Positions 7,777-16,421 are shown, numbered from the stretch's first letter. The stretch: DNA of 56,193 nucleotides from Candidatus Omnitrophota bacterium (GCA_016928555.1 JAFGKM010000018.1:1-56193); one strand, 5' to 3'. Notes: generated by a model not told the origin, from the sequence alone. Made by a program: numbers and translations.

Positions 7777-7814
7777 TAAAGGTTTTCCCGAACCCCTGAT
7801 CCCGAGGAGTTAAA

Positions 7815-8396
7815 ATGGTATTGATGATAGACAATTACGATTCCTTCGTATACAACCTTGTACAGTATTTCGGAGAACTCGGTGAAAAGGTTGTTGTATA
7901 CAGAAACGATGCTCTAACTGTTAGGAAGATAGAAAAGTTAAGGCCGGACTGCATAGTAATTTCTCCCGGTCCCGGCAGGCCCGAAGATGCCGGAATTTCG
8001 TGCGAAGTTGTTGAAAATCTGGGCGGGCGCATACCGATTCTCGGTGTATGCCTCGGACATCAGTGCATCGGCCATGTCTACGGCGGCAGTATTGTTAAGG
8101 CAGGCCGCCTCATGCACGGGAAAACTTCCCTTGTCCATCATAATTCCAAAGGCCTTTACATGGGAATTCCAAGCCCCTTCGTCGCCACAAGGTATCATTC
8201 CCTCATAATCAAAAAAGGCTCTCTTCCCCGGGACGTAATGGTGGATGCATGGACAGAGGAAGGGGAAATTATGGGCGTAAGGCATAAAAAATACAAAATT
8301 TTCGGGGTGCAGTTTCATCCTGAGGCGGTTTTGACGGATAACGGCAAGGTTATTCTTAGCAATTTTCTTTCTTCTTATGACTCTCCGGTTAAATAG
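7815..8396 (+). CDS. trpG: Anthranilate synthase component II (glutamine amidotransferase)
   Basis: A class I glutamine amidotransferase of 193 residues that supplies ammonia to TrpE; in many bacteria the same subunit also serves PabB in folate synthesis. The nucleophile is Cys79 in GVCLGHQ, and the His-Glu pair is H169/E171 in FHPEAV. The oxyanion-hole motif SPGPGRPEDAG is present. GAGGAG precedes the start. It lies 146 bases after trpE with a repeat between them. Confidence 0.95.
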   Translation: MVLMIDNYDSFVYNLVQYFGELGEKVVVYRNDALTVRKIEKLRPDCIVISPGPGRPEDAGISCEVVENLGGRIPILGVCLGHQCIGHVYGGSIVKAGRLMHGKTSLVHHNSKGLYMGIPSPFVATRYHSLIIKKGSLPRDVMVDAWTEEGEIMGVRHKKYKIFGVQFHPEAVLTDNGKVILSNFLSSYDSPVK

Positions 8397-8433
8397 AACG
8401 CGGAAAAAACCTCCACTTCACTCTCATACTAAA

Positions 8434-8478
8434 ACCCCTCTTAATCCCTCCTTTGCAAAGGGGAGTATGGGGGGATTT
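8434..8478. repeat. Dispersed repeat, family R3
   Basis: AACCCCTCTTAATCCCTCCT, then TTGCAAAGGGGAGTATGGGGGG. Copies with the same TATGGGGGGATTT end lie at 26945 and 29982; a more divergent one is at 34118. Confidence 0.8.
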
Positions 8479-8526
8479 GTTTCTCTTCCTTAACACTTCC
8501 CACTTGCCACGCTTCTTTTTTTCTGG

Positions 8527-8572
8527 ATCCCTGCTGAGTTTATCCCGGCATGTAGTAAGCAGGAACAGGGAT
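8527..8572. repeat. Inverted repeat downstream of kdsB and trpG
   Basis: ATCCCTG (8527-8533) pairs with CAGGGAT (8566-8572), with a shorter inner pairing (GCTGAG...TAAGC is only partial). It lies between two convergent genes. No T-tract suited to a terminator follows the hairpin on the kdsB strand. Confidence 0.5.
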
Positions 8573-8583
8573 GGCACAAAACG

Positions 8584-9333
8584 TCATTTGCCGGCAAGCC
8601 TCTTGATATCTTCAAGGGTGTCCACACAGGGGGAATCTTTCTTTATTACCGCGACTTTAAGCCTGTATCCGTTTTCAATTATCCGAAGCTGTTCAAGACT
8701 TTCAGCCCTTTCAAGGGATGAAACGGGCATTTTTGCAAACTCCGCAAGGAATTTCTTTCTGAACAGATACACGCCGATATGTTTGTAAAAAGCCACCTTC
8801 TTCAGGTCCGCAGGGTTTTTGCCTGAAAAATATACGGTCGGGTAGGGTATAAGTGAGCGCGAGGAATAAAGCGTGAAATTATCGCGGTCAAAAACAATTT
8901 TCGCTATGTTGGGGTCGTACAGCTCTTCCTGTTTTCTTATTTTTGTGACGGCGGTGGTTACGTAAAGAGACGGGTTGTCAACCATCATTTTGAGCGGCTC
9001 TTCAACCGCTTCAACCGGAAGGAAAGGCTCGTCGGCCTGGATGTTCACTATAATTGAGGCGTCCATGCTTTTTGACGCCTCTGCCACCCTGTCGCTTCCG
9101 CTGCTGCATTTTTCAGAGGTCATTATCGCTTCCGCCCCGAACCTCTCGGCTTCTTCGGCGATTTTTTTATTGTCCGTGGCGACATAGATGGCGGAGAAGG
9201 ATTTTATAAGCTTCGCCCTATTGTAAACTCTTTCAAGTACGGTTTTGCCGTTCAGGTTGTAGAGCACCTTGCCCTGAAGCCTTTCAGAGCCGTACCTCGC
9301 CGGTATAATACAGATTATTTTTTCTCGCTTCAT
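8584..9333 (-). CDS. kdsB: 3-deoxy-manno-octulosonate cytidylyltransferase
   Basis: Activates Kdo to CMP-Kdo for the inner core of lipopolysaccharide; cytoplasmic. The protein has 249 residues. The N-terminal nucleotide-binding signature IPARYGSERLQGK is close to the family consensus (IPARYxSTRLPGKP). The conserved NIQADEPF segment is present, and QLRIIENGYRLKV near the C-terminus is also typical. It is monocistronic here. A family R1 repeat lies about 30 bases upstream of the start. Its partner waaA lies at the other end of the window, and lpxB and msbA are in between. Confidence 0.95.
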   Translation of the reverse strand: MKREKIICIIPARYGSERLQGKVLYNLNGKTVLERVYNRAKLIKSFSAIYVATDNKKIAEEAERFGAEAIMTSEKCSSGSDRVAEASKSMDASIIVNIQADEPFLPVEAVEEPLKMMVDNPSLYVTTAVTKIRKQEELYDPNIAKIVFDRDNFTLYSSRSLIPYPTVYFSGKNPADLKKVAFYKHIGVYLFRKKFLAEFAKMPVSSLERAESLEQLRIIENGYRLKVAVIKKDSPCVDTLEDIKRLAGK

Positions 9334-9361
9334 TTATTCCAAACACTTATGTATAGCATTT

Positions 9362-9414
9362 TGTAGCGGTGGCATTTATGCCACGCTTTTTGTGCGATGA
9401 ATCGCACCGCTACA
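9362..9414. repeat. Dispersed palindromic repeat, family R1, complete copy
   Basis: TGTAGCGGTGGCATTTATGC at the left and GAATCGCACCGCTACA at the right form 10-bp inverted ends. Each half also carries its own hairpin (GTGGCATTTATGCCAC and GTGCGATGAATCGCAC). It lies between the divergent kdsB and nikR genes. Confidence 0.9.
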
Positions 9415-9437
9415 GTTCACACAACTCTGAAGATTGT

Positions 9438-9467
9438 AACATATCCGCGTATAATATAAAATATGTT
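9438..9467. promoter_or_regulatory. Candidate NikR operator overlapping the nikR promoter
   Basis: A perfect 7-bp inverted repeat, AACATAT (9438-9444) and ATATGTT (9461-9467), separated by exactly 16 bases. The -10 hexamer TATAAT (9450-9455) lies inside the spacer. Known E. coli NikR operators have two 6-bp half-sites separated by 16 bases. The site is 26 bases before the nikR start, so it suggests autoregulation. The half-site sequence itself differs from that of E. coli and is AT-rich. Confidence 0.45.
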
Positions 9468-9492
9468 TGCCTAAAAAAGCGGAGGTACAGAT

Positions 9493-9906
9493 ATGGGAAA
9501 GGTTATAAGATTCGGCGTTTCAATGGAAGAGAAACTTCTTAAGGTCTTTGACAGATTTATCGAGAAAGAAGGATACAAAAACCGTTCCGAAGCAATAAGG
9601 GATATCATAAGAAAAGAGTTCGTTGACGAGGAGTGGGAGAAAGGGAGCACCGTTGCAGGCGGCATAATGATTGTCTATGACCACCATGGAAGGGAGCTTG
9701 TGCAGAAAATCATGGATATCCAGCATGACTTCCACGAAGTAATCATATCAACCCAGCATGTGCACATGGATCATCACAACTGCCTTGAAATTATCGTGGT
9801 GAAAGGCAGAGCTGACGCAATAAGGAAGATATATAACCTGCTTAAATCCCTGAAAGGGGTGAAGTATGCTTCTCTATCCAGGGCTACAACCGGCCGCAAT
9901 TTTTAA
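9493..9906 (+). CDS. nikR: NikR-type nickel-responsive ribbon-helix-helix regulator
   Basis: A tetrameric repressor of 137 residues. An N-terminal ribbon-helix-helix DNA-binding domain (residues 1-50, RFGVSMEEKLL...NRSEAIRDIIR) is followed by an ACT-like metal-binding domain. The four nickel ligands of the family align with H78, H89, H91 and C97 (spacing H-x10-H-x-H-x5-C). Family members sense Ni(II) and repress nickel uptake genes. No nickel transporter or nickel enzyme is in the window, so targets other than the adjacent palindrome are unknown. The start has GGAGG in GCGGAGGTACAGAT before it. It is convergent with purM, 36 bases away. Confidence 0.93.
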   Translation: MGKVIRFGVSMEEKLLKVFDRFIEKEGYKNRSEAIRDIIRKEFVDEEWEKGSTVAGGIMIVYDHHGRELVQKIMDIQHDFHEVIISTQHVHMDHHNCLEIIVVKGRADAIRKIYNLLKSLKGVKYASLSRATTGRNF

Positions 9907-9942
9907 TGCCGAGCTATCCGGCGAACTCAATTCGGCAGGGAA

Positions 9943-11001
9943 CTACCTGTTAAAATGAAGTGTTTTTCCTTGGCTGTAATAACCACGGCTGACGATTGTA
10001 ATCCCGGGTTGTTTGGTTATCTTTCCTATTTCTTTTGCACTGATTTTGCGTTTTGACGACAGGGATATTACTTTTTCCGGATTTGGAGTGATTATCAGCA
10101 TGCCCTGTCCCATATTCCACGCCCGATACGCTTCCGCGTCCTTCACCTTTCCCAGTTCCTGGCAGTGGAGCATAAGCTTGCACGGAGCAAAAGGATTGGT
10201 TATCTCCGCCCCGCATTTTTTGGAAGAGAGCAGTCTGCCGAGTTTTCCGGGGATTCCTCCTCCCGTAACGTGGACTATCGCCTCTGCAAAAGGAAGCGTA
10301 TCCAGAGCCGCCCGCGTATAGATTTTTGACGGCATCAACGCCTGTTCGCCGAGCGTTTTTGCGCCTGCCTTTTTCCTGTGCCATTCGGGTCCGTAGGCTG
10401 ATTCCATTATTCTGCGCACAAGGGAAATCCCGTTTGAGCGGACCCCTTTTTCTTTAAGGGCCACTATGCTGTTTCCCGGGCGTATGCCGTCTCCGCCGAG
10501 TTCTTTGCGGACGATGCTCAAAACCGTGCCGCCCCAGTTGTAGTTGTATTTTCCATATCCGCCGACGCGCTTTCCCAGTTCGGCTATCTCTCCCGATACT
10601 ACGGCAACGCCGGCGTCTTTTGCCGCATTCGCCATCCCTTTTGCCAGCCCTCTGACCGCCTCTTTGTCAAGGGAGTTTACGTCAAGAACGTTTGACAGCG
10701 CAACCGGTTCAGCCCCGAACCTCACCGCGTCGTCACACAGCATCGCAAACAGGTCGTAGGCCATCGTGTCGTGCCTGCCCGTCCGCTCGGCAAATTCCAC
10801 TTTTGTGCCTATGCCGTCGCTGTTAAGCATGAGTTTCACGTTTCCCATAGAGACGGCGATAATCCTGTGCAATCCCTTTTTTTCAAGCACTTTTATCATG
10901 GACTTTCTGTTTGCAAAGGTTTTGTCGGCCGCGTCAGACATTATTTTGGAGCAGATATCTCCGAGCGCAATGTTAACCCCGGCTTTCCCGTAAGTCGTCA
11001 T
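9943..11001 (-). CDS. purM: Phosphoribosylformylglycinamidine cyclo-ligase (AIR synthetase)
   Basis: ATP-dependent closure of the imidazole ring in purine synthesis (FGAM to AIR). The encoded protein has 352 residues from the chosen ATG, preceded by GGAGAGG. An upstream in-frame TTG would add only four residues and lies inside that ribosome-binding site. The family motif SDGIGTK is present, as are the conserved DLFAMLCDDAVRFGAEP and GGGIPGKLGRLL segments. It follows purL with a 63-base gap filled by an R2 repeat, so the two steps FGAR to FGAM to AIR are encoded together. Confidence 0.95.
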   Translation of the reverse strand: MTTYGKAGVNIALGDICSKIMSDAADKTFANRKSMIKVLEKKGLHRIIAVSMGNVKLMLNSDGIGTKVEFAERTGRHDTMAYDLFAMLCDDAVRFGAEPVALSNVLDVNSLDKEAVRGLAKGMANAAKDAGVAVVSGEIAELGKRVGGYGKYNYNWGGTVLSIVRKELGGDGIRPGNSIVALKEKGVRSNGISLVRRIMESAYGPEWHRKKAGAKTLGEQALMPSKIYTRAALDTLPFAEAIVHVTGGGIPGKLGRLLSSKKCGAEITNPFAPCKLMLHCQELGKVKDAEAYRAWNMGQGMLIITPNPEKVISLSSKRKISAKEIGKITKQPGITIVSRGYYSQGKTLHFNR

Positions 11002-11013
11002 TTTCCTCTCCAA

Positions 11014-11063
11014 TTCCCCTCTCTGCTCCTCTCCCCTTGGGGGAGAGGTTAAGGGTGAGGGGT
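11014..11063. repeat. Dispersed R2 repeat between purL and purM
   Basis: TTCCCCTCTCTGCTCCTCTC, then CCCTTGGGGGAGAGG and GGGTGAGGGG. It ends one base before the purL stop codon and fills the whole purL-purM gap. Confidence 0.9.
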
Positions 11064-11064
11064 A

Positions 11065-13395
11065 TCATTTTCCTTTCCAGTGTTTTGCAAGTTCGGACAG
11101 GGGGATGTCAAAAATCTTTTTCCCTTTTATAGAACCGGAAAATCTTTTCTCTTTTGTCGTCATTCCCACGGGGAGAAGTTCAACGCCGTATTTTTTACAT
11201 ACCTCTTTCAGTTTCGCCTCATCTCTTTTTGCAGCCTCCAGCACATATCCCGGCGTTTCGCTGAAAAGAGCGTAATCCGGACGTAAACTACTTACGTCCG
11301 ACAAATCGGTTATCTCCGCCCCGACCTTTCCGCCTCCCATTATCAGCATCCGTACAAGGGCACCGGCAAGCCCCCCGTTTTCAATAACCGCGGAGGCTTT
11401 CACCAGATTTTTCCCAGCCGCTTCCAGCGCCGCATACTCCAATTTTCCCGCTTCAGCCGGTGAAATGGAAGGCGTATTATTTCCCGTCCTGCCTTTAAGC
11501 AGGGCATATTCGGAGCCCTTGAATTCAGCTTTGCGCCTGCCTGCAAGGAAGAGAATATTCCCGGCATTTTTTATGCCGGTAGTCACGGTTTTGCCGTAGT
11601 CTTGAGTATAGCCGAAGACGACAGGGACAAGGGAAGGGTCAACGGGTTCTTCTTTCCCTCCGCTGATATATGTGTTTTTGAGCGATACGTTGCCGGCAAC
11701 AACGGCCATAGGCTGTTTTTCCCCGTACAGCGGAATTCTGCAGGCTTTGTTCAGCCCGTCTATGCCTTTGTCAAAGCAGTAGTAGTGTTCCGGGTTGTCG
11801 GGGTTTCCGTAGTTGCATCCGTCCGCCGCCGCGAGAGGTTTCAGTCCCGCCGCCGCAAGTTTCAGCCGACCCATGACTGTTGCGAGATACGCCTGCTCTT
11901 CCGCAGAGCCGTTTCTTCCGTGTATGGATTTTCCTCCGAATACGAGAGCAACGCCTATCCGCTTGTTTTTTGCCGAGGTTTTTTCATTCTTCAGCGGGGC
12001 AAGGACGCAGACATCTGTTTCTTCGGGGGTTGTAATGATATAGGACGGTTTTTTGTCTTTAAGAATTTTAAACACATCCGACCGCGAATAGACATTTTTT
12101 GAGCCGATGACTTTGAGTATCTCCTTTGACAAAGACGCTGGAGGCGCAACTGAAAACGCCGGTTCTTTTCCTGATTTCAGTTTTTTTACTTTGGGTTTAT
12201 AGACAGGGGCGCCGGTGATAAGGCTCACGGGGATGTCGCAGTAGACAGTGTTTTTGTCTTTCATAACGAACCTGTCTTCTCCCAGCACTCTTCCTATAAC
12301 GGCAATTTTGCCCCCGTATTTCCTGAATTTTTTGTCGTTTTTGAAAATTTTCAGTATGACCCGGGCGGCTTTGTCGGAAGCGATAATCATGTTTCGCTCC
12401 TGGTCCTCTCCGACGGCAAGCGCCAGCGGATGCACCTTCATTCCCGCAGGGACAGGCACCTTATCCGTGTCTATTTCAATGCCGTAACCCCTCTCGGAGA
12501 CCTGTTCGGCCGTTGAGCAGGTCAGCCCTGCCGCTCCCATGTCCTTGATCGACATCTGCGACAGAAGTTTCTTGCGCTTTAATTCCGCCTTGACTTTTTC
12601 AAATACGTCAAAAGTGGTTTTTTCAAGCATAGGGTTTGAGCCGAACTCTATCTCCTTTTTCTTGCCGGCTTCAAATGCCTGCGATGCGAAGGATGCGCCG
12701 CCTACCGCAGCTCCCGCAGTCGGCTTGCCGACGTAAATAAGATTGTATCCTACGGAATTTTTGGGGACAATGTTGGGAATCAGGTCTTCTTTTTTCACCA
12801 CGCCTAAAGCCGAGACGTTCATAAGGCAGTTGTGCCGGAAGGAGTCTTCGTAATAAAGGTCAAGGGCAAGAAGAGGAATTTCCATCGCCCTGCAGTATGC
12901 CGCCGCGCCCTTCATGGCGCCGCTTAGCAGGTCTTTGGAATTTTTTTCCGCCTTCGGGCCGTATCTAAGAGATGCTCCTACTCCGATATTCACCGCTCCC
13001 ATGGCAAATATGTCGCGAAGTATCCCTCCCGCTCCGGTCGCCGCTCCGTCATAGGGATTGATTAAGGTGGGGTGGTTATGGGACTCTATCTTGAAAACCG
13101 CGCAATACCCGCTGTTTCCTATCCTGACCGCTCCCGCGTCGCTTTTTTCACTCTGCAGGACATACCGGTTGTTTTTTATCAATTGCCTGAGTTTGTTTTT
13201 TGAATGCTTGTAGGAACAGTGGTCCGACCATAAGCTGTCCAGAATATACGCTTCCGAGATGCTGAGAGGCTTTTTCGCTCTCTTCTGGGCTGTCCTGAAC
13301 TCTTCAATTGTAAGTCCCCAGCTGTTTTCTTTCCGAACTTTCTCAAACTCTCTGCCCGACATCCTTATAAAATCAAACTTTTTTTCATTTTCCAT
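11065..13395 (-). CDS. purL: Phosphoribosylformylglycinamidine synthase, large subunit type
   Basis: Converts FGAR to FGAM with ATP and ammonia. The encoded 776 residues fit the short PurL of the PurLQS system, which lacks its own glutaminase; purQ and purS are not in the window. ESHNHPTLINPYDGAATG is the conserved active-site loop, and KDMGAAGLTCSTAE and ADGCNYGNPDNPEHY are further family segments. The start ATG at 13395 follows GGGAGGAGATAC. An in-frame TTG upstream would lie inside the inserted repeat element and is rejected. The N-terminus is thus 20 bases from the left end of that 81-bp element. Confidence 0.95.
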   Translation of the reverse strand: MENEKKFDFIRMSGREFEKVRKENSWGLTIEEFRTAQKRAKKPLSISEAYILDSLWSDHCSYKHSKNKLRQLIKNNRYVLQSEKSDAGAVRIGNSGYCAVFKIESHNHPTLINPYDGAATGAGGILRDIFAMGAVNIGVGASLRYGPKAEKNSKDLLSGAMKGAAAYCRAMEIPLLALDLYYEDSFRHNCLMNVSALGVVKKEDLIPNIVPKNSVGYNLIYVGKPTAGAAVGGASFASQAFEAGKKKEIEFGSNPMLEKTTFDVFEKVKAELKRKKLLSQMSIKDMGAAGLTCSTAEQVSERGYGIEIDTDKVPVPAGMKVHPLALAVGEDQERNMIIASDKAARVILKIFKNDKKFRKYGGKIAVIGRVLGEDRFVMKDKNTVYCDIPVSLITGAPVYKPKVKKLKSGKEPAFSVAPPASLSKEILKVIGSKNVYSRSDVFKILKDKKPSYIITTPEETDVCVLAPLKNEKTSAKNKRIGVALVFGGKSIHGRNGSAEEQAYLATVMGRLKLAAAGLKPLAAADGCNYGNPDNPEHYYCFDKGIDGLNKACRIPLYGEKQPMAVVAGNVSLKNTYISGGKEEPVDPSLVPVVFGYTQDYGKTVTTGIKNAGNILFLAGRRKAEFKGSEYALLKGRTGNNTPSISPAEAGKLEYAALEAAGKNLVKASAVIENGGLAGALVRMLIMGGGKVGAEITDLSDVSSLRPDYALFSETPGYVLEAAKRDEAKLKEVCKKYGVELLPVGMTTKEKRFSGSIKGKKIFDIPLSELAKHWKGK

Positions 13396-13414
13396 GTATC
13401 TCCTCCCGGGTTGC

Positions 13415-13495
13415 GGGGTCAACTCTTTACACTTGACATTTTAGATAATTAACTTAAGCGAATAACGAATCTGTCAAGTGTCAAGAGTTGACCCC
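13415..13495. mobile_element. 81-bp non-autonomous REP/MITE-like element between msbA and purL
   Basis: Left end GGGGTCAACTCTTTACACTT and right end AAGTGTCAAGAGTTGACCCC are inverted repeats with one mismatch over 24 bp. They match the termini of the transposase element at 53321-54334. The interior is about 33 AT-rich bases without coding capacity. No target-site duplication is seen, as expected for a Y1 (HUH) transposase. The right end supplies the last residues (GVNS) and stop codon of msbA. Confidence 0.85.
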
Positions 13496-15286
13496 ATGGT
13501 ACTGGAGTTCCCAGAGATGGTAATAGGTTCCCTTTTTATCAAAAAGTTCCTTGTGCGTGCCGGACTCCTCTATTGTTCCGTCTTTCAGCACTATTATCCT
13601 GTCGGCGTTTCTGAGCGTCGAGAGCCGGTGCGCGATGATGAATACCGTCCGGCCTTCGGTTATCTTTTCCATAGCCTGCTGAAGAAGTTTTTCGGAACTG
13701 CTGTCAAGAGAGGCAGTCGCTTCGTCCAGTATGAGTATCTCCGGGTTTTTATAAAGTACGCGGGCTATGGTCAGCAGCTGCTTCTGTCCTCCCGAAAGGG
13801 TCGTTCCCCGTTCTCCGACCATTGTGTCATAGCCGTCGGGAAGGCTTTCAATAAAATCTTTTATGCATGCGTTGCCGGCGGCCTCTTTAAGTTTTTCTTC
13901 ATCGGAATTATCGGACAGAGAAATGTTGTTTCTTATAGTATCGTTAAAAAGTATCGGCTCCTGCGTTACAAAGCCGATATGCTCCCTCAAGGACAGAAGA
14001 GTGAAATCTTTAATATTCATGCCGTTTATCAGAAGGTCTCCTCTCTCCGGTTCGTAGAACCTTAAAAGCAGTCCTACGAGAGTAGTTTTGCCGGCTCCCG
14101 TAGCTCCTACAATGCCAAGTTTTTCACCCCTGCCTACGGAGAAAGAGATGTTTTTAAGAACATCTTTTCCGCTGTAAGAGAATCCGATATTCCTGAATTC
14201 AATATTTTCCGAAAGCCCCGGAAAAATCTTCCTGCCCGCGTCCTTTATGCGGCTTTCTCTGTCAAGAAGCGAAAATAGGCGGGGAAGGGCGGAACTTTCG
14301 TGTTTCAGGTTTGCGTAGTCGTTGCCCATGCCTTTCAGCGGGCTTATTATTGAAAAAAGAGCGATGAAAAACAAAAAGAGGAAACCGGAAGTCATTGAAC
14401 CTGCAAGCACTTTCCTCGCTCCGTAATACAGGATGCCGCTTGCACCCAGAACGGACATAACTTCGGTGAAAGGAGAAATGAGCAGGATTCTTTTTGTCGC
14501 AGACATGACCGTACGGAAGATGTTCTCGTTTTCCCTGCGGAATTTTTCCGTAATCCTGCCTTCCTGATTAAAGGATTTTATTATCTGCTGTCCGTAAATG
14601 CCTTCGTGTATAAGGTTGCCTATCTTCCCGTAGGCCTCCTGTTTCTTTTTGCCCAGCTTCCTGAGTTTCCTGCCTGTTTTGTATATGGGCAGTAAAAGAG
14701 GGGGGAATATAAGCAGGGACAACAGGCTGAGTTTCCAGTCTATGAAAAAAATCATTGCCAGATAAACCAGCGCGAGCGTACCCTGGAAGATAATCCCCGG
14801 AAAGTTAGAGACAAAAGCTTTCATGAGAAGGTTGACGTCGTATATAATCCTTGAGGTAATATCTCCGGATTTCTCCAGCGCGAAAAAGTCCATGGACATG
14901 CCGGTTACTTTCACATAGAGCTTGTTGCGCATGTCGGTCAGGATGCGGTTCCCGAAAAAGTTGAAGCAGAAATGATGCAGATAGGAAAACAGGCCCTTCA
15001 AAAAGATGGCAGATATGATGAAAATTATAAGATATTTAAGCAAGATGCCTGCCGGCATGCTGTTCAAAGACGCAACCAGAGGCTCAATGCTGTTTTTGAC
15101 AATGGCCGGGAAATTTTCGGGGATGGAGATAGTTTTCCCCGCTATAATCTTGTCCGTAAGGGGAACGACTGAAGATATTGATATGCCGTTTAAAAGGGCG
15201 CTCAATACCATGAATACCATGCCGAAAATAAAATGCTTCCACGGTATTACGATGTATTCCCGGAGTTTAAGAAATTCTTTCAGCAT
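13481..15286 (-). CDS. msbA: MsbA-type lipid A export ABC transporter
   Basis: A 601-residue half-transporter that flips core-lipid A across the inner membrane. An N-terminal six-helix exporter domain (about residues 1-320) is followed by the ATPase. Walker A is GATGAGKTT (K400), the signature is LSGGQKQ and Walker B is ILILDEATASLD. The assignment to lipid A rather than drugs rests on the overlap with lpxB: the msbA ATG lies within the last codons of lpxB (ATGCTGA, 7-base overlap). The last four residues, GVNS, and the stop codon derive from the inserted 81-bp element, so a few native C-terminal residues have been replaced. Confidence 0.9.
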   Translation of the reverse strand: MLKEFLKLREYIVIPWKHFIFGMVFMVLSALLNGISISSVVPLTDKIIAGKTISIPENFPAIVKNSIEPLVASLNSMPAGILLKYLIIFIISAIFLKGLFSYLHHFCFNFFGNRILTDMRNKLYVKVTGMSMDFFALEKSGDITSRIIYDVNLLMKAFVSNFPGIIFQGTLALVYLAMIFFIDWKLSLLSLLIFPPLLLPIYKTGRKLRKLGKKKQEAYGKIGNLIHEGIYGQQIIKSFNQEGRITEKFRRENENIFRTVMSATKRILLISPFTEVMSVLGASGILYYGARKVLAGSMTSGFLFLFFIALFSIISPLKGMGNDYANLKHESSALPRLFSLLDRESRIKDAGRKIFPGLSENIEFRNIGFSYSGKDVLKNISFSVGRGEKLGIVGATGAGKTTLVGLLLRFYEPERGDLLINGMNIKDFTLLSLREHIGFVTQEPILFNDTIRNNISLSDNSDEEKLKEAAGNACIKDFIESLPDGYDTMVGERGTTLSGGQKQLLTIARVLYKNPEILILDEATASLDSSSEKLLQQAMEKITEGRTVFIIAHRLSTLRNADRIIVLKDGTIEESGTHKELFDKKGTYYHLWELQYHGVNS

Positions 15287-16413
15287 GATGGATTAATTTT
15301 CAGCAGTCCGCTTTCCCGCAGAATGAATTCCGCTGTTTTAGCGCTTACACTGCCGCTCCCCATAGCCTTCTTTATAATGCGAAAACATTCAGTCTCTTTC
15401 CTGTAAAGGGCTCCTTTATGCAATATTTCCATGCAGTCCATTATTATTCTGCCGCAGGGAAATCTCTGGATGTATTCCGGTACGGCCTTTTCGCCGGCAA
15501 GAAGGTTTACAGGGCTTACGAACCTTAATTTTACCATGATTCTTGCCAAAAGATAATTCAGGACGGATGTTTTATAAAAAACAAGCATCGGTTTTTCCAT
15601 CAGGGCGGCTTCCATGTTGATCGTCCCGCTTGCGGCAAGCAGGATGTCGGATTGCTTTATGACGGAGTGGGGAGCGCCCTCGCTGATTTTAAACTGCACC
15701 CCGTGTTTTTTCAGGATTGTTTCTTCCGTCTTTCTTATACTGCCGTCCGATGCGGAGAGAAGTATTTCTACGGCTGTTTCTCCGGCGATGCCTTCAACTA
15801 TCCGAATAAACACAGGGAGAAGATAGTTAACCTCTTCCTGCCGGCTGCCTGGCAGAAGCCCTATTGTCCGCAGTTTTTTATCTGCGGGCGCGCTATCGCC
15901 GGTGTTGTGCAATTCATACTTCATAAGGTCTGCCGCCGGGTGTCCGAACCAACCGCATAATATTCCCTCGCGGAGGTATATCTCTTCCTCAAAAGGAAAT
16001 ACTGCGACAACGCCCTTAATATATTTTTTTATTGTCTTTATCCTGCCGTAGTTATGCGCCCAGATTTTCGGCGGAACATAGTAAAAACAGGGAAATTTTT
16101 CCCCCAGGGCTTCGGCCATTTTAAGGTTAAACCCGGGGTTGTCTATAAAAATAATTAAGGATGGCTCCCGCTCTTCCACCGCTTTTTTTATTTTTTTGAA
16201 GGAGCGGTAGAAAAGACGGATATTTGCAAGCACGCCGGAAAATCCCATCTTCCCGAAGGGGAGGCCTTCTATGGAAAGGTCCATGCGGGCGTTCATCTTT
16301 TCGCCGCCTGTGCCGAAGATAAAAGCGCCGGGCAGGATTTTCTTAATGCTTTCCGCCAGCAGTGCGCCGTAATTGTCTCCGGATTTTTCGCCCGCCAGTA
16401 TAGCTATCTTCAT
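15280..16413 (-). CDS. lpxB: Lipid-A-disaccharide synthase
   Basis: A glycosyltransferase (GT19) joining UDP-diacylglucosamine and lipid X to form the lipid A disaccharide at the inner membrane. The encoded protein has 377 residues from the ATG at 16413, eight bases after the stop codon of the preceding gene. An upstream in-frame start would add 13 residues overlapping that gene and is less likely. The N-terminus KIAILAGEKSGDNYGALL is the LpxB signature. LLPGSRQEEV and the later AASGTINMEAAL segment are also typical. The order is PagL-like gene, lpxB, msbA, consistent with one transcript for synthesis, trimming and export. Confidence 0.95.
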   Translation of the reverse strand: MKIAILAGEKSGDNYGALLAESIKKILPGAFIFGTGGEKMNARMDLSIEGLPFGKMGFSGVLANIRLFYRSFKKIKKAVEEREPSLIIFIDNPGFNLKMAEALGEKFPCFYYVPPKIWAHNYGRIKTIKKYIKGVVAVFPFEEEIYLREGILCGWFGHPAADLMKYELHNTGDSAPADKKLRTIGLLPGSRQEEVNYLLPVFIRIVEGIAGETAVEILLSASDGSIRKTEETILKKHGVQFKISEGAPHSVIKQSDILLAASGTINMEAALMEKPMLVFYKTSVLNYLLARIMVKLRFVSPVNLLAGEKAVPEYIQRFPCGRIIMDCMEILHKGALYRKETECFRIIKKAMGSGSVSAKTAEFILRESGLLKINPSC

Positions 16414-16421
16414 TCCGGTCT

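Noticed and set aside
9907-9942. Bidirectional terminator between nikR and purM
   Set aside because: The pairing GCCGA/TCGGC has a long loop and no T-tract on either side.
13396-13422. N-terminal extension of purL starting at a TTG within the 81-bp element
   Set aside because: The ATG at 13395 has GGGAGGAGATAC in front; the extension would come from the repeat and has no family support.
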